From CALCKU01 sp964534845 (GTDB lineage Bacteria > Pseudomonadota > Alphaproteobacteria > Caulobacterales > Maricaulaceae): a stretch of DNA of 53,221 bases. How positions within the stretch are numbered: the first letter of the stretch is position 1; each line of letters opens with the position of its first letter. Shown piece by piece: positions 8,055-16,328 of the stretch. Below the pieces are notes generated by a model. The model ran no database searches, had not been told where the DNA came from, and saw nothing but the letters and a program-made list of their open reading frames with translations. Location: contig CAZHPV010000011.1 of NCBI GenBank assembly GCA_964534845.1, positions 1-53,221 of the forward strand, written 5' to 3'. The translations under genes were made by a program, and so were the position numbers.

Positions 8055-9794
8055 ATGGATGATACACAACAACCTAATTCGAATGAAGAAACTAGTGGAA
8101 GAGTGGCAGACCTTTCGCAAATCGCTCCTGAGATGTTTGAGCTAGCCAAGAAACGTAGAACCGAGATCGAGAAACTCTTAGCACTCCCCCGAATTCGAAA
8201 AGATAATATGAGAGCGGCCTGCGATGCCCTTCAGCTTGGACAGACACAAGTCTACTCCCTGATGAAAGCGTATAAGGTCGAAGGAACTCTAACCTCATTG
8301 ATGCCGAAAAAGCCTAACGGCGGAAAAGGCAGGAGCCGATTATCAGCTGAAGTTGAAGCTATCATGCAAACTGTAATTGATGAACTATATATAAATAAGA
8401 AACAAAGGCTCAAGCCTTTTAAGATCATCAAAGAGATAAGACTAAGGTGTTACAAACGCGGTCTTCCTCCGCCAGGTTCCAACACTATTCGGCGACGTTT
8501 AAAAACAATTCCGGCCAAAGAGCTCACGGCGGGACGTGAAGGAGGGAAAGTTGCACGAGATAAATTCCAACCTGTTACAGGGAGTTTTCCCGAACCCAAG
8601 TATCCGGTTGATGTACTCCAGTTTGATCACACAAAGGTCGATATACAAGTCGTTGATGAATATACAGGCCTTGCGATTGGTCGCCCGTGGCTCACAATTG
8701 CTTACGACGTGAAAACAAAAGCGATACAAGGTATCTATTTGTCTCTAGATCCTCCGTCTTCTACTTCAGTTGGCCTATGCTTGGTTCACGCTACCCTACC
8801 GAAAGATGAGTATCTCGCAGGGCTTGAAATCGACACGAAGTGGGAGATGTACGGTAAACCTACCACCATCCATGTCGATAATGGATCCGATTTCAGAAGC
8901 CAAGCCATGCGAATTGGCTGCGAACAACATGGCATCAGCCTTGAATTTAGACCGCTAGGAAGTCCCCGGTTTGGTGGAGGTGTAGAACGAGCATTCCGTA
9001 CACTTATGGCCGAAGTCCAACACCTACCAGGGACGACATTTTCTAACGTCGCTCAAAAACGAGGCTACAACTCTGAAAAACATGCCGGGATAACGTTAAA
9101 AGGGTTAGAAAAGATCATCGTCACATTTATCACCAAAGAATATCACGAGAGAGTGCATTCTGCGTTACATATGAGCCCGCGCAAAGCATGGGAGCTCGGG
9201 ATATTTGGTACAAAAGATGTTCTTGGAAGGGGTCTCCCGGAAGTCGTAAAAAATCCTCGACGGTTTTTAATCGATTTCCTAGAACTTGATGAACGTGTTA
9301 TCGACCGGGAAGGAATCGTTTGGGATTATATCCATTACTACGATGACTTGCTTCTCGCTTATATTTATCAAGGCAAAACAGGTAAGCACCTTGTTCGCCG
9401 CGATCCGAGGAATGCTTCGAAATTATTCCTATGGTCTGACGCTGTTGGAGATTACCTTGAAATACCTTATCGAGACCGTAAGCGGCCACCAGTTTCAGTT
9501 TGGGAAATTAAGGCAGCTAAAAAACGGATTAAGGAATATGGCTTGAAGCACGTCAATGAAGCTTTGATTTTTGAAGGTATCGAAGAAATCCGCGATATTA
9601 GCGAAAGTGAAGTAGCGAGCTCTAAAGTTAAACGTAAACAACACTCACGGCGAGTGCAGGGGAAGCGCGCACACGACCGGATGCCCGCCGAAAGCAACCC
9701 CGAAAAGACGGATAAAGACTCCGAAAGGCCAAAAGCACCAACCAAAATAGATGTGAACTTTACAGAGAAATTTGATGACATCGAACACTGGTAA
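8055..9794 (+). CDS. tnsB: TnsB/TniA-type DDE transposase
   Basis: 579 residues. N-terminal helix-turn-helix DNA-binding region (about 20-165), then an RNase H-fold catalytic core with the DDE triad: Asp191 in VLQFDHTKVD, Asp near 275 in IHVDNGSDF, and Glu near 311 in GGGVERAFR. A Mu-type C-terminal beta-barrel follows, and a Lys/Arg-rich tail (about 515-579) that in Tn7 contacts TnsC. TnsB binds the transposon ends and performs 3' cutting and strand transfer. The start is 3 bases after the tnsA stop. The end overlaps tnsC by 20 bases. Confidence 0.95.
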   Translation: MDDTQQPNSNEETSGRVADLSQIAPEMFELAKKRRTEIEKLLALPRIRKDNMRAACDALQLGQTQVYSLMKAYKVEGTLTSLMPKKPNGGKGRSRLSAEVEAIMQTVIDELYINKKQRLKPFKIIKEIRLRCYKRGLPPPGSNTIRRRLKTIPAKELTAGREGGKVARDKFQPVTGSFPEPKYPVDVLQFDHTKVDIQVVDEYTGLAIGRPWLTIAYDVKTKAIQGIYLSLDPPSSTSVGLCLVHATLPKDEYLAGLEIDTKWEMYGKPTTIHVDNGSDFRSQAMRIGCEQHGISLEFRPLGSPRFGGGVERAFRTLMAEVQHLPGTTFSNVAQKRGYNSEKHAGITLKGLEKIIVTFITKEYHERVHSALHMSPRKAWELGIFGTKDVLGRGLPEVVKNPRRFLIDFLELDERVIDREGIVWDYIHYYDDLLLAYIYQGKTGKHLVRRDPRNASKLFLWSDAVGDYLEIPYRDRKRPPVSVWEIKAAKKRIKEYGLKHVNEALIFEGIEEIRDISESEVASSKVKRKQHSRRVQGKRAHDRMPAESNPEKTDKDSERPKAPTKIDVNFTEKFDDIEHW

Positions 9795-10707
9795 CGAGAC
9801 GCCGTATTCTCATCTAACCCCACATACACGATCATTTCTCGAGAAGAGCAAAACGGAACGTATTGAAGAGACCATGCGAGAAAAATGGATTGGCTATCCT
9901 CGCGCCAAAGACGCTCTTACACAATTACACGATCTTATCAATGCACCAAAAACCCATCGACCCGACTACTTTATGATCGTCGGGGAATCCAACAATGGCA
10001 AGACAATGATCATTGAACGATTTCTCCGCGATTTTCCCGCAGATGACAACCCTTCTGGAGAAGCGGCTAGCGTCCCAGTAATGTTCGTCCAAACTCCTTA
10101 CCGCCCAGACCCTCGTGCTCTGTATGGGGATATTTTAGATCAAATGTTTGCGACTTACCGGCAAAGCACTCCCATCGGGAAACTACAAACGCAAGCAATC
10201 TCTTTGATGGAGGGGTGCGGCGTTCGCATGATTATTTTAGACGAGATACATAACGCTGGGGACGACAGTCCCACAAAAGTTAGCCAGTTTTTGAACCTAA
10301 TAAGGTATTTAGGGAACAGAATGAAAGTTCCTGTCGTTTGCCTTGGAGTACCCAAAGGCCTTTCAATGCTGCAATCTGATACACAACTTGCGAACCGCGT
10401 TATTCCCTTTCACTTACCAGAATGGGAGGACGACATCGAATACCGGCGTCTTCTCAACAGTTACGAATCCCTTATCCCCCTCAAGAAACCTTCAGGGTTA
10501 GCTCAGGACCAAGTGGCCGCGCACATTCGGGAGAAAGCTGGAAATACTATCGGAGAAGCTCACAAGCTCATCCGCAAAGCCGCTGTCTACTCGATTAAAA
10601 ATGATAAAGATAAAATTGATTTGCAGAGTATTCGAAATTGCAATTATGTCCGAATAAAGGATCGCACCTTCCGAAACCTTAAATCTAAAAAACGCGGCAA
10701 GGAGTGA
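9775..10707 (+). CDS. tnsC: TnsC/TniB-type AAA+ transposition regulator
   Basis: 310 residues from the ATG at 9775 (a TTG at 9772 is also in frame). Walker A GESNNGKT is at residues 70-77 and Walker B RMIILDEIHN at 151-160. The length and layout are closer to short TniB proteins than to the 555-residue Tn7 TnsC. It polymerises on target DNA and links the TniQ-type target selector to the transposase. It overlaps tnsB by 20 bases and tniQ by 4 (GTGA), so the four genes form one translationally coupled operon. Confidence 0.93.
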   Translation: MTSNTGNETPYSHLTPHTRSFLEKSKTERIEETMREKWIGYPRAKDALTQLHDLINAPKTHRPDYFMIVGESNNGKTMIIERFLRDFPADDNPSGEAASVPVMFVQTPYRPDPRALYGDILDQMFATYRQSTPIGKLQTQAISLMEGCGVRMIILDEIHNAGDDSPTKVSQFLNLIRYLGNRMKVPVVCLGVPKGLSMLQSDTQLANRVIPFHLPEWEDDIEYRRLLNSYESLIPLKKPSGLAQDQVAAHIREKAGNTIGEAHKLIRKAAVYSIKNDKDKIDLQSIRNCNYVRIKDRTFRNLKSKKRGKE

Positions 10708-11756
10708 ACAGTTTATCGGGAAAATATTGGCCGGCTCATCCAAAACCCTTGCCAGAAGAAACCGTTTCCTCTTGGCTCTTAAGAACTATAAAAGCTAATA
10801 TCGGCAACCAACCCATACACCGGTTTTGCCGGCTTGAGTTCGGAGTTAACAATCCTATTTGGACTCGTGATACTGACCGAAATCTCAACTCGGAAGTCAT
10901 GAAAGTTCTTTCCGAAAAATCAGGCGTAGCTTTAGATGAAATTAATATGATGTTACTCGGGTCATATGAAGGAATAGTTTTTGAAAAGCATAACCAAGTC
11001 GGTTCATCAAAATGGATTTTACCAATCGGAGTATATCACCGCGAGCGCAAACGCTTCGGCCAACAATGGTGTCCCCTCTGCCTTAAAGAAGATGCGACAC
11101 CATACTATCGAAGACACTGGCGCATGGCATTTTCCTCATGTTGCTTTAAACACGGCCGCCTGCTTAGAGACCGATGTTATTATTGCGCAGCACCCTGCAT
11201 GCCTCATAGAGGTAATTTTTTACATTGTTCACGGTGCAATCGAACACTTCTCGATCAATACCAAGGCCCCGCTGAATCTGTCGCAATGCAAGCCGAGTAT
11301 GTTTTAAGGAAAAGGTCAATAGATGGGATGACTACGTTAGACCACCAGACACATATAAATCCTATTGCTTACTTTGATATATGGCATCAACTACTAGGCG
11401 TTCTTCACGGCTCAAAGCGCTCAGCTGAATTTAGACATCAAATCACTAAATTGTTTGGTGGCATCAGCATTTTAGAATCAGCATCGAAAAAAAATAACCA
11501 GTTCGAATATTTAGGGCCCCGAGACCGTCATACATTGATAAGCATGGTTTCGAGAATAATGTCGGGATGGCCCTTTATGCTAGTGGGCTTAAGCGCTGAA
11601 AGTCGTGTTTGGAGCTCCTGCATATTGAAAGACATGAACCCGGTCAGATACGAACTATGGAAAGTGGCGAAGAATTATCTAGCGGGACCAATTACGCCGC
11701 GATGTTATCCAACAGATATTGAAATGCATGATCGCGCATCCGGCCCGCAAAATTAG
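10704..11756 (+). CDS. tniQ: TniQ-family target-site selector
   Basis: 350 residues. The TniQ N-terminus contains PLPEETVSSWLLR, followed by a zinc-binding region: C123PLC126, C146/C147 and H150, C158YYC161, and C175SRC178. The C-terminal 150 residues should read the attachment site, here the comM coding sequence. It is shorter than Tn7 TnsD (about 500 residues). The GTG at 10704 overlaps the tnsC stop. Its last 65 bases overlap the end of the convergent TnsE-like gene. Confidence 0.9.
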   Translation: MNSLSGKYWPAHPKPLPEETVSSWLLRTIKANIGNQPIHRFCRLEFGVNNPIWTRDTDRNLNSEVMKVLSEKSGVALDEINMMLLGSYEGIVFEKHNQVGSSKWILPIGVYHRERKRFGQQWCPLCLKEDATPYYRRHWRMAFSSCCFKHGRLLRDRCYYCAAPCMPHRGNFLHCSRCNRTLLDQYQGPAESVAMQAEYVLRKRSIDGMTTLDHQTHINPIAYFDIWHQLLGVLHGSKRSAEFRHQITKLFGGISILESASKKNNQFEYLGPRDRHTLISMVSRIMSGWPFMLVGLSAESRVWSSCILKDMNPVRYELWKVAKNYLAGPITPRCYPTDIEMHDRASGPQN

Positions 11757-13479
11757 AAATTGTCTCGTCTTTCCTGTGCGCAATCCTAGAGGCATAAAAA
11801 TCATCGCAAAACTCTTTGCGTTTGGGCCAATGTTTTTTGGCTTTTAATTTCTCGCGAAAAATCACTGACATCTCAAAGATATCGAGCTTTGACGTACGTC
11901 CTGGAAATAACATTGCTTGCATAAAGTGAGACGTTTCAAAATTCTGCACTAACTCAAAATAGTAAAAATAGTGGTTTTTGTACTCGGCGACAATAACAGC
12001 GCCGACGGCCGTATTGTAATTTGCTTTACCACTTTTAGACAACCACTCATTAGGCATGTCCAGAACTGCGATTTTATCCTCCCCCAATTCGCCCCGCTCA
12101 TCACCCAACATGTAGGCTCGAAGTTCGGTGTTCTTATTCATGTATATCACTACGGATTTAAGGTTTTTAATCGCCGCAGGCATCTCGTTGAACGCCAAAT
12201 TTTTTCCTTCAATGAATTGGTCCAGATCAGAATCAAATAGGCTTGGAAGATGTGACCGATCAGGCTCCTCCTCATCTTCCTCTTCATACTTTGAAGTTGT
12301 AGGACGCCCTAGGATTGGATTGTGCTTGTCTGTGTCAGGATTTCCCCCGCCCTGATCATTCGTACTAGACTTATCATTCCCGCTATCTTCTTCATCATTG
12401 TAATGGCCAGTTCGATCCTCCTTTTCACCCGATAAAACCTTGGTGTATTCCATCTGCGCAAATCCTGGCTGCGCAATATGATCGTCAAACTTTACGGGCG
12501 TTGTGTCTTCAATATCATCTCCAAACGGCTCAGTCGTAATTTTAGACCGTTTCAACTTTCTCTTTTTCTTTCGTTTTTTATAATTGTGATCTTCTAGTGG
12601 GTCCTTCTTCTTGCGTGAAGGCTTATAGTCTGTGACTAGATATGGTGGTTTCACCTTACATGACTGAATACGTGAAATCATGAGACCCATACCGTCTTGG
12701 CCGTCTTCTTCATAATCTAAAAGCTGTGCGTCAACTTTCCATTTCGAAGGATACCATAAAGGCGCAAGAGCGATTGGTTGAATGAATTCAAAATTCGGAT
12801 CTCGGTTTTGAATACGCGCAGATATTGCTGGCCACGCTATGGCTTTCGGTGTTCTCGGATCGTAGATATAGTTGCCGATATAACGTACATCACCCTGATG
12901 TACCTTTTGTCCTGAGAAAATATGGACCTCTTTTTTCGAAAGGAAAGTCTTCCCCGCATTGTAAAGTTTAGGGTTTCTAGCTGAATCCGTGAACTCATAG
13001 ATATACTCAAGAATAGACAACCTGCTCCCATAATAGAAACGAAAAATTTCGTGACATCTTACAAACGCAAATCTTGCTACTCTATTTTGTAAAAGTGGAA
13101 TTTTTACATAAGGGATATCTGTTGGTGAAGTCCTGAGCGAATGAAACTTAGGTCTGCCTCGTCGAGACCGAAAAACTATTGTTTGGTTTTCTAAATCGCA
13201 TTCAAGTACATCCTCCCATTCCCGTCTATTGCTTCCTACTCGGCATTGATTTTGGTAAAGCTCCCCTAAGATAAATTTGTGCAAAAACGTGCCATGGACT
13301 TTATAAGTACGAAATCTACGGGATTCGCCCGTCTTCCCCAAGACCTCTAAACGTATACTCCACCTCGGCTGACGACTTTTTTCAATATCAACATTGAACA
13401 CATCAACGACTACATAAACTTCGTCATCTAACGGTAATTGCTCAAATGCAAATTCATAAAATTGATCAGTTAAACTCAC
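11692..13479 (-). CDS. Large TnsE-like protein (candidate second target selector)
   Basis: 595 residues. The N-terminal part (about 1-285) is beta-rich with a helical stretch around PLLQNRVARFAFVRCHE. The middle (about 290-440) is low complexity, with a Lys/Arg block (KKRKKKRKLKR) then an acidic Asp/Glu/Ser-rich stretch. The C-terminal domain (about 440-595) runs from SVVIYMNKNTELRAY to the end. The layout and the C-terminal pattern (AVGAVIVAEY..FELVQ..W..R) recall Tn7 TnsE, which steers transposition to replicating conjugal plasmids. Resemblance is from memory; identity is moderate at best. It starts with GTG, 25 bases after the LRAT-like gene and on the same strand. It faces tniQ tail to tail. 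Confidence 0.55.
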   Translation of the reverse strand: MSLTDQFYEFAFEQLPLDDEVYVVVDVFNVDIEKSRQPRWSIRLEVLGKTGESRRFRTYKVHGTFLHKFILGELYQNQCRVGSNRREWEDVLECDLENQTIVFRSRRGRPKFHSLRTSPTDIPYVKIPLLQNRVARFAFVRCHEIFRFYYGSRLSILEYIYEFTDSARNPKLYNAGKTFLSKKEVHIFSGQKVHQGDVRYIGNYIYDPRTPKAIAWPAISARIQNRDPNFEFIQPIALAPLWYPSKWKVDAQLLDYEEDGQDGMGLMISRIQSCKVKPPYLVTDYKPSRKKKDPLEDHNYKKRKKKRKLKRSKITTEPFGDDIEDTTPVKFDDHIAQPGFAQMEYTKVLSGEKEDRTGHYNDEEDSGNDKSSTNDQGGGNPDTDKHNPILGRPTTSKYEEEDEEEPDRSHLPSLFDSDLDQFIEGKNLAFNEMPAAIKNLKSVVIYMNKNTELRAYMLGDERGELGEDKIAVLDMPNEWLSKSGKANYNTAVGAVIVAEYKNHYFYYFELVQNFETSHFMQAMLFPGRTSKLDIFEMSVIFREKLKAKKHWPKRKEFCDDFYASRIAHRKDETISNFAGRMRDHAFQYLLDNIAA

Positions 13480-13504
13480 AGGCTACCCACGGAGTAACGA
13501 CTCG

Positions 13505-13861
13505 TTAGCGCGCCGCTATCATTCCTAATCCACATAGGCCGAGTGCAAACCAAAAGTTTCGTTGTTTACTTATCGCCGGTCCACCAAACAGTTCTGAGAT
13601 ATAATCTTCACAATTATAGCCTACGTTATAACGCCTAGACGATGCTAAGACCTGTGCCCGAGCTATAATTTGAGATTCATTTAAGTGAGATTTCACAATT
13701 TTACGACCAGCTATACGACGACTTCCAATCGCCTCATCTATGCTCTCGATAACAACCTGTTTATCTGGATGATTGTGGGTGGCCCGGCCAGACGGAAGTA
13801 ATAAAACTTCGTGTCTTATCAATGGTAATTTCGAAACATATAAAACTTCATATTGATACAT
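13505..13861 (-). CDS. Small LRAT/NlpC-P60-like protein with C-terminal membrane segment
   Basis: 118 residues. His17 in IRHEVLLLPSG and Cys84 in YNCEDYISELFGG resemble the His box and NCE(H/D) box of the permuted papain-like LRAT family, whose members transfer or hydrolyse acyl groups on phospholipids or cleave amides. Residues about 103-117 (FWFALGLCGLGMIAA) form a membrane segment. It has a strong AGGAG 7 bases before the ATG and lies 14 bases after the CD-NTase, so it is part of the CBASS operon. The function is inferred: membrane-directed accessory effector, regulator or immunity factor. It could also be an unrelated small membrane protein. Confidence 0.5.
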   Translation of the reverse strand: MYQYEVLYVSKLPLIRHEVLLLPSGRATHNHPDKQVVIESIDEAIGSRRIAGRKIVKSHLNESQIIARAQVLASSRRYNVGYNCEDYISELFGGPAISKQRNFWFALGLCGLGMIAAR

Positions 13862-13875
13862 ATGTATCTCCTAGA

Positions 13876-14961
13876 TTATGCGACCATCGGGATCATACGT
13901 CCTTGCAAGTGATCCCGTATTTGTTGTTGATTGAAATGGTATGGTGCAGTTTCATAGGCAACTTGAGCAGACAGTTCAGCGAGCTCTTTCGCCATAAGAC
14001 CAAGTGCTTTCCATTTTTCTTCACTATCGATGATTTTGCGGGTGTTATCTGGCGTATCCAATGACATCGCCATAAGTTTGTTATTTGAAAGCTCATCAAA
14101 CCAGCGTTCTGTCCCGGTTAATATCTGCAAATCTCGTGCTGAAGAATACTGGATATATTCCTGCGGGCAGTGATACATCAAAGAACCAATATCATAGCTG
14201 CTCAACTTAATATCCGTTGATGTGTCATTCTTCACGTTTTTAACAAGGCGAATAGACATCTTTGCGCCTCCAGCCGTGGTGATGTTTTTGAAATCGATGT
14301 GAGCCATATACAGAAACGGAAAGTTTTGGATTTTTTCGCGTGTATGGCGATTGATAATGGTAACGCCCCTGTGGACGTCGTTCAATGACTGTTGATAATC
14401 CGCACTGTCGTGCCAATGCGACGGAACAACATCGACTTTTCTACGAAAAGCGCCTTCTGATAGCTCAATACTCTTCGCTGGCGATGCATCAACTTTCGCA
14501 CCCCAATAGCGAGTCTTAAGAACCTCTACTGATTTTTCCCTTAGATGCAAGACGTCGTCAACCAAAGTACCACGGCCTGTGTAATCTGAGTATATCTTTT
14601 TACTATTTTTACAAGGCGCAACGCTTAAATAAGCTCCTTCGATGACAAGTAGATCCACATCACTCCCCCCATAAATATGTACATTTAACGGAACTGAACC
14701 CTGCTTTCGAAAAACAGGGTATAGACTGTGGTTTTCAAGTCCGCTCTTTAACGTCACCTGAACCTTATCCGCTTCCTCAATAGAAATCTGCGTTGACCGC
14801 GGATTTACTTCTTGCATCGACCCTAAGGCGTACATGGTCGCGGTGTTTGTTGCGCGCTTCTGATAGGCCTCCGAAAACGCAAGCGACGTTTTATCCAAGA
14901 GAGCTGGGTCGGAGCGTCTTTGCTTTAAGCGATTTAATCGTTCATCGAGTGTATAGGCCAT
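13876..14961 (-). CDS. cdnE-like: CD-NTase (SMODS) cyclic-oligonucleotide synthase of CBASS
   Basis: 361 residues. The nucleotidyltransferase signature is complete: G88-S89 in FRKQGSVPLN, the metal-binding D101-V-D103 in GGSDVDLLVI, and the third acidic residue D177 in RRKVDVVPSH, followed by the helical SMODS C-terminus. Such enzymes sense phage infection and make cyclic di- or trinucleotides that switch on a paired effector. It starts 4 bases after the Cap15-like effector gene, forming a minimal effector/cyclase pair. No Cap2/Cap3 genes are present, which fits a type I CBASS. Clade and product cannot be read from sequence by eye. Confidence 0.85.
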   Translation of the reverse strand: MAYTLDERLNRLKQRRSDPALLDKTSLAFSEAYQKRATNTATMYALGSMQEVNPRSTQISIEEADKVQVTLKSGLENHSLYPVFRKQGSVPLNVHIYGGSDVDLLVIEGAYLSVAPCKNSKKIYSDYTGRGTLVDDVLHLREKSVEVLKTRYWGAKVDASPAKSIELSEGAFRRKVDVVPSHWHDSADYQQSLNDVHRGVTIINRHTREKIQNFPFLYMAHIDFKNITTAGGAKMSIRLVKNVKNDTSTDIKLSSYDIGSLMYHCPQEYIQYSSARDLQILTGTERWFDELSNNKLMAMSLDTPDNTRKIIDSEEKWKALGLMAKELAELSAQVAYETAPYHFNQQQIRDHLQGRMIPMVA

Positions 14962-14965
14962 CAGA

Positions 14966-15589
14966 TTAGATCCTTTTCAATTTCATGGTACCGTGGGTGT
15001 AGCGTCCGCCGCTATTAAAATAGTGGCCCTCAGCTGTTTCTAAATCTGGTGTGAATGATAACTCGCAATGCCCTAGGTGCGGTTTGAGTTCGGGCTGCCC
15101 AGGTTTAGGCGTGTTGCGGTAGCTATAGATCAAGCGAAAGCCCGCGCGACCTTCCGGAATGACAGCCGCCGTAACACTATGAGATTCACTCGATTCTGTC
15201 CGCAGATTAATTGAAATTTTTTGATATTTTTGGGTAATCTCAATGCGGGCTTGCCACGTGAAGGTCGGAGTTTCATCAGCATCGTAAGACTGCCCTTCAA
15301 CTTCCCATGATCCTGAAACATTGGGAACACCCACCATCCGACTGACAACTGGAATTTTCCAGAACACACTATCGAAGATAAAAAATATGATACCGAATAC
15401 GGCGCCGCCAGTAACAGGCCACAATATCAGATCAGGGATATTGTAAACTCCAAGAGCCTTAAGGTGCTCAGCACCAAGGCCCGCTAAAACTGAGAGACCA
15501 CCTGCGACCCCGCCTGATAGGAAAGCAAGCCAGAAGGCTATTCTGGTTCTCTTATGTCCTATAACCGAATATTCGTGATCAACGCCCAT
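14966..15589 (-). CDS. cap15-like: Cap15-type CBASS effector (two TM helices plus beta-barrel)
   Basis: 207 residues. Two membrane helices at about 15-38 (AFWLAFLSGGVAGG) and 50-73 (WPVTGGAVFGIIFFIF) precede a beta-rich cytoplasmic domain from about residue 90, with NVSGSWEVEGQSY, ITQKYQKISINLRTESSES and GHCELSFTPD. This matches the Cap15 family, in which a compact beta-barrel binds the cyclic nucleotide and the membrane part then disrupts the inner membrane to kill the infected cell. It lies 8 bases after the DUF2188 gene and 4 before the CD-NTase. The recognition rests on layout and motifs. Confidence 0.78.
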   Translation of the reverse strand: MGVDHEYSVIGHKRTRIAFWLAFLSGGVAGGLSVLAGLGAEHLKALGVYNIPDLILWPVTGGAVFGIIFFIFDSVFWKIPVVSRMVGVPNVSGSWEVEGQSYDADETPTFTWQARIEITQKYQKISINLRTESSESHSVTAAVIPEGRAGFRLIYSYRNTPKPGQPELKPHLGHCELSFTPDLETAEGHYFNSGGRYTHGTMKLKRI

Positions 15590-15597
15590 TTTAATAT

Positions 15598-15822
15598 TTA
15601 CCCCTTTGGCGGGAACGGATCGTTTCCGTAACTATTACGCTCCCGGATTTGCCCGTTCGTACGATGGATGAACATTTCCGACCTTTGGTTGATGGCTGTG
15701 CTTCTGGCTGATTGGATAGCTTCAGCTTGAGTGCCGAATACCCGTGTGGCGCGTGCTGCACCTGCACCGCGTACGGCCCAGCCATTTTCATGTGGAACGA
15801 CGTGCTGATTACGTTTGCTCAT
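15598..15822 (-). CDS. DUF2188 small protein
   Basis: 74 residues. The sequence HVVPHENGWAVRGAGA, then a repeat-like SARSTAINQRSEMFIHRTNG, is the DUF2188 pattern (VxPxxxGWxVxxxG...A...A...A...EL.IH..dG). The function of the family is not known; it is a compact beta-alpha unit often found in mobile and defence regions. It is the first gene of the leftward operon, with AAGGAGA before the ATG at 15822. Its position suggests a regulatory or folding role in the CBASS unit, but nothing in the sequence proves this. Confidence 0.75.
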   Translation of the reverse strand: MSKRNQHVVPHENGWAVRGAGAARATRVFGTQAEAIQSARSTAINQRSEMFIHRTNGQIRERNSYGNDPFPPKG

Positions 15823-15843
15823 TTTAGTCTCCTTAGATTTATG

Positions 15844-15983
15844 ATCCGAGAATCGGATTTTCTTTGCGCCTTAACCAAACCAAAAACAGCTTGTAATGTC
15901 AACAATTATTTTTTTGTTAATGTTTGTATTGTCAACATGTTTATGTGATTGACATATACGCGAATTGTAATATCTATCCGTAC
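15844..15983. promoter_or_regulatory. Divergent promoter/operator region between the CBASS operon and the HTH-peptidase pair
   Basis: Three copies of one hexamer lie within 58 bases: TGTCAA at 15897 and 15930 (TTGACA on the minus strand) and TTGACA at 15949 on the + strand. The 15949 copy with TATCTA at 15971-15976 (16-base spacing) makes a + promoter whose transcript would start almost at the regulator's ATG (15984). The 15930 copy, read on the minus strand, faces AATAAT and could drive the leftward operon. TGTCAACA recurs 33 bases apart, about three helical turns. ATCCGA-GAA-TCGGAT (15844-15858) is a separate palindrome just before DUF2188. Likely operators for the XRE regulator. Confidence 0.55.
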
Positions 15984-16328
15984 ATGAGGCAGAAAGACAT
16001 CTATGAGCGCGTGGGTAAGAACCTAGCTGCACGGCGCAATGAATTGAAACGAACCCAATCCTATGTTGCCAGCAAATCTGGAATATCCAGACCCTCACTC
16101 GCAAATATAGAAACTGGCAATCAGACCATTACCCTGCACCAGCTCTACAAACTAGCGGCGGCGCTAGAGTTAAACGATGCCAGGCAACTACTTCCTGCTG
16201 GCGTCACCACAATTGAAGAACAAAAAATGGAAACCAAGGATGTGAAAATTGAGAACGCATCAAGACTTAACCCTGACCACATTTCAGAAATCAGGGAGGT
16301 CATTGCTGCTTGGGGAAACAAAAAATGA
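15984..16328 (+). CDS. capH-like: XRE-family repressor, CapH-like CBASS regulator
   Basis: 114 residues from the ATG at 15984, chosen because it begins the helix-turn-helix domain and follows a promoter directly. The HTH (about residues 8-65) reads LAARRNELKRTQSYVASKSG then SRPSLANIETGNQTITLHQL. The C-terminal 45 residues are polar and helical. It is followed with an ATGA overlap by a metallopeptidase and lies divergent to a CBASS operon. This is the arrangement of CapH-CapP, in which CapH represses CBASS and is cleaved by CapP after DNA damage. The family match is to generic XRE proteins; the CapH role is from context. Confidence 0.75.
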   Translation: MRQKDIYERVGKNLAARRNELKRTQSYVASKSGISRPSLANIETGNQTITLHQLYKLAAALELNDARQLLPAGVTTIEEQKMETKDVKIENASRLNPDHISEIREVIAAWGNKK

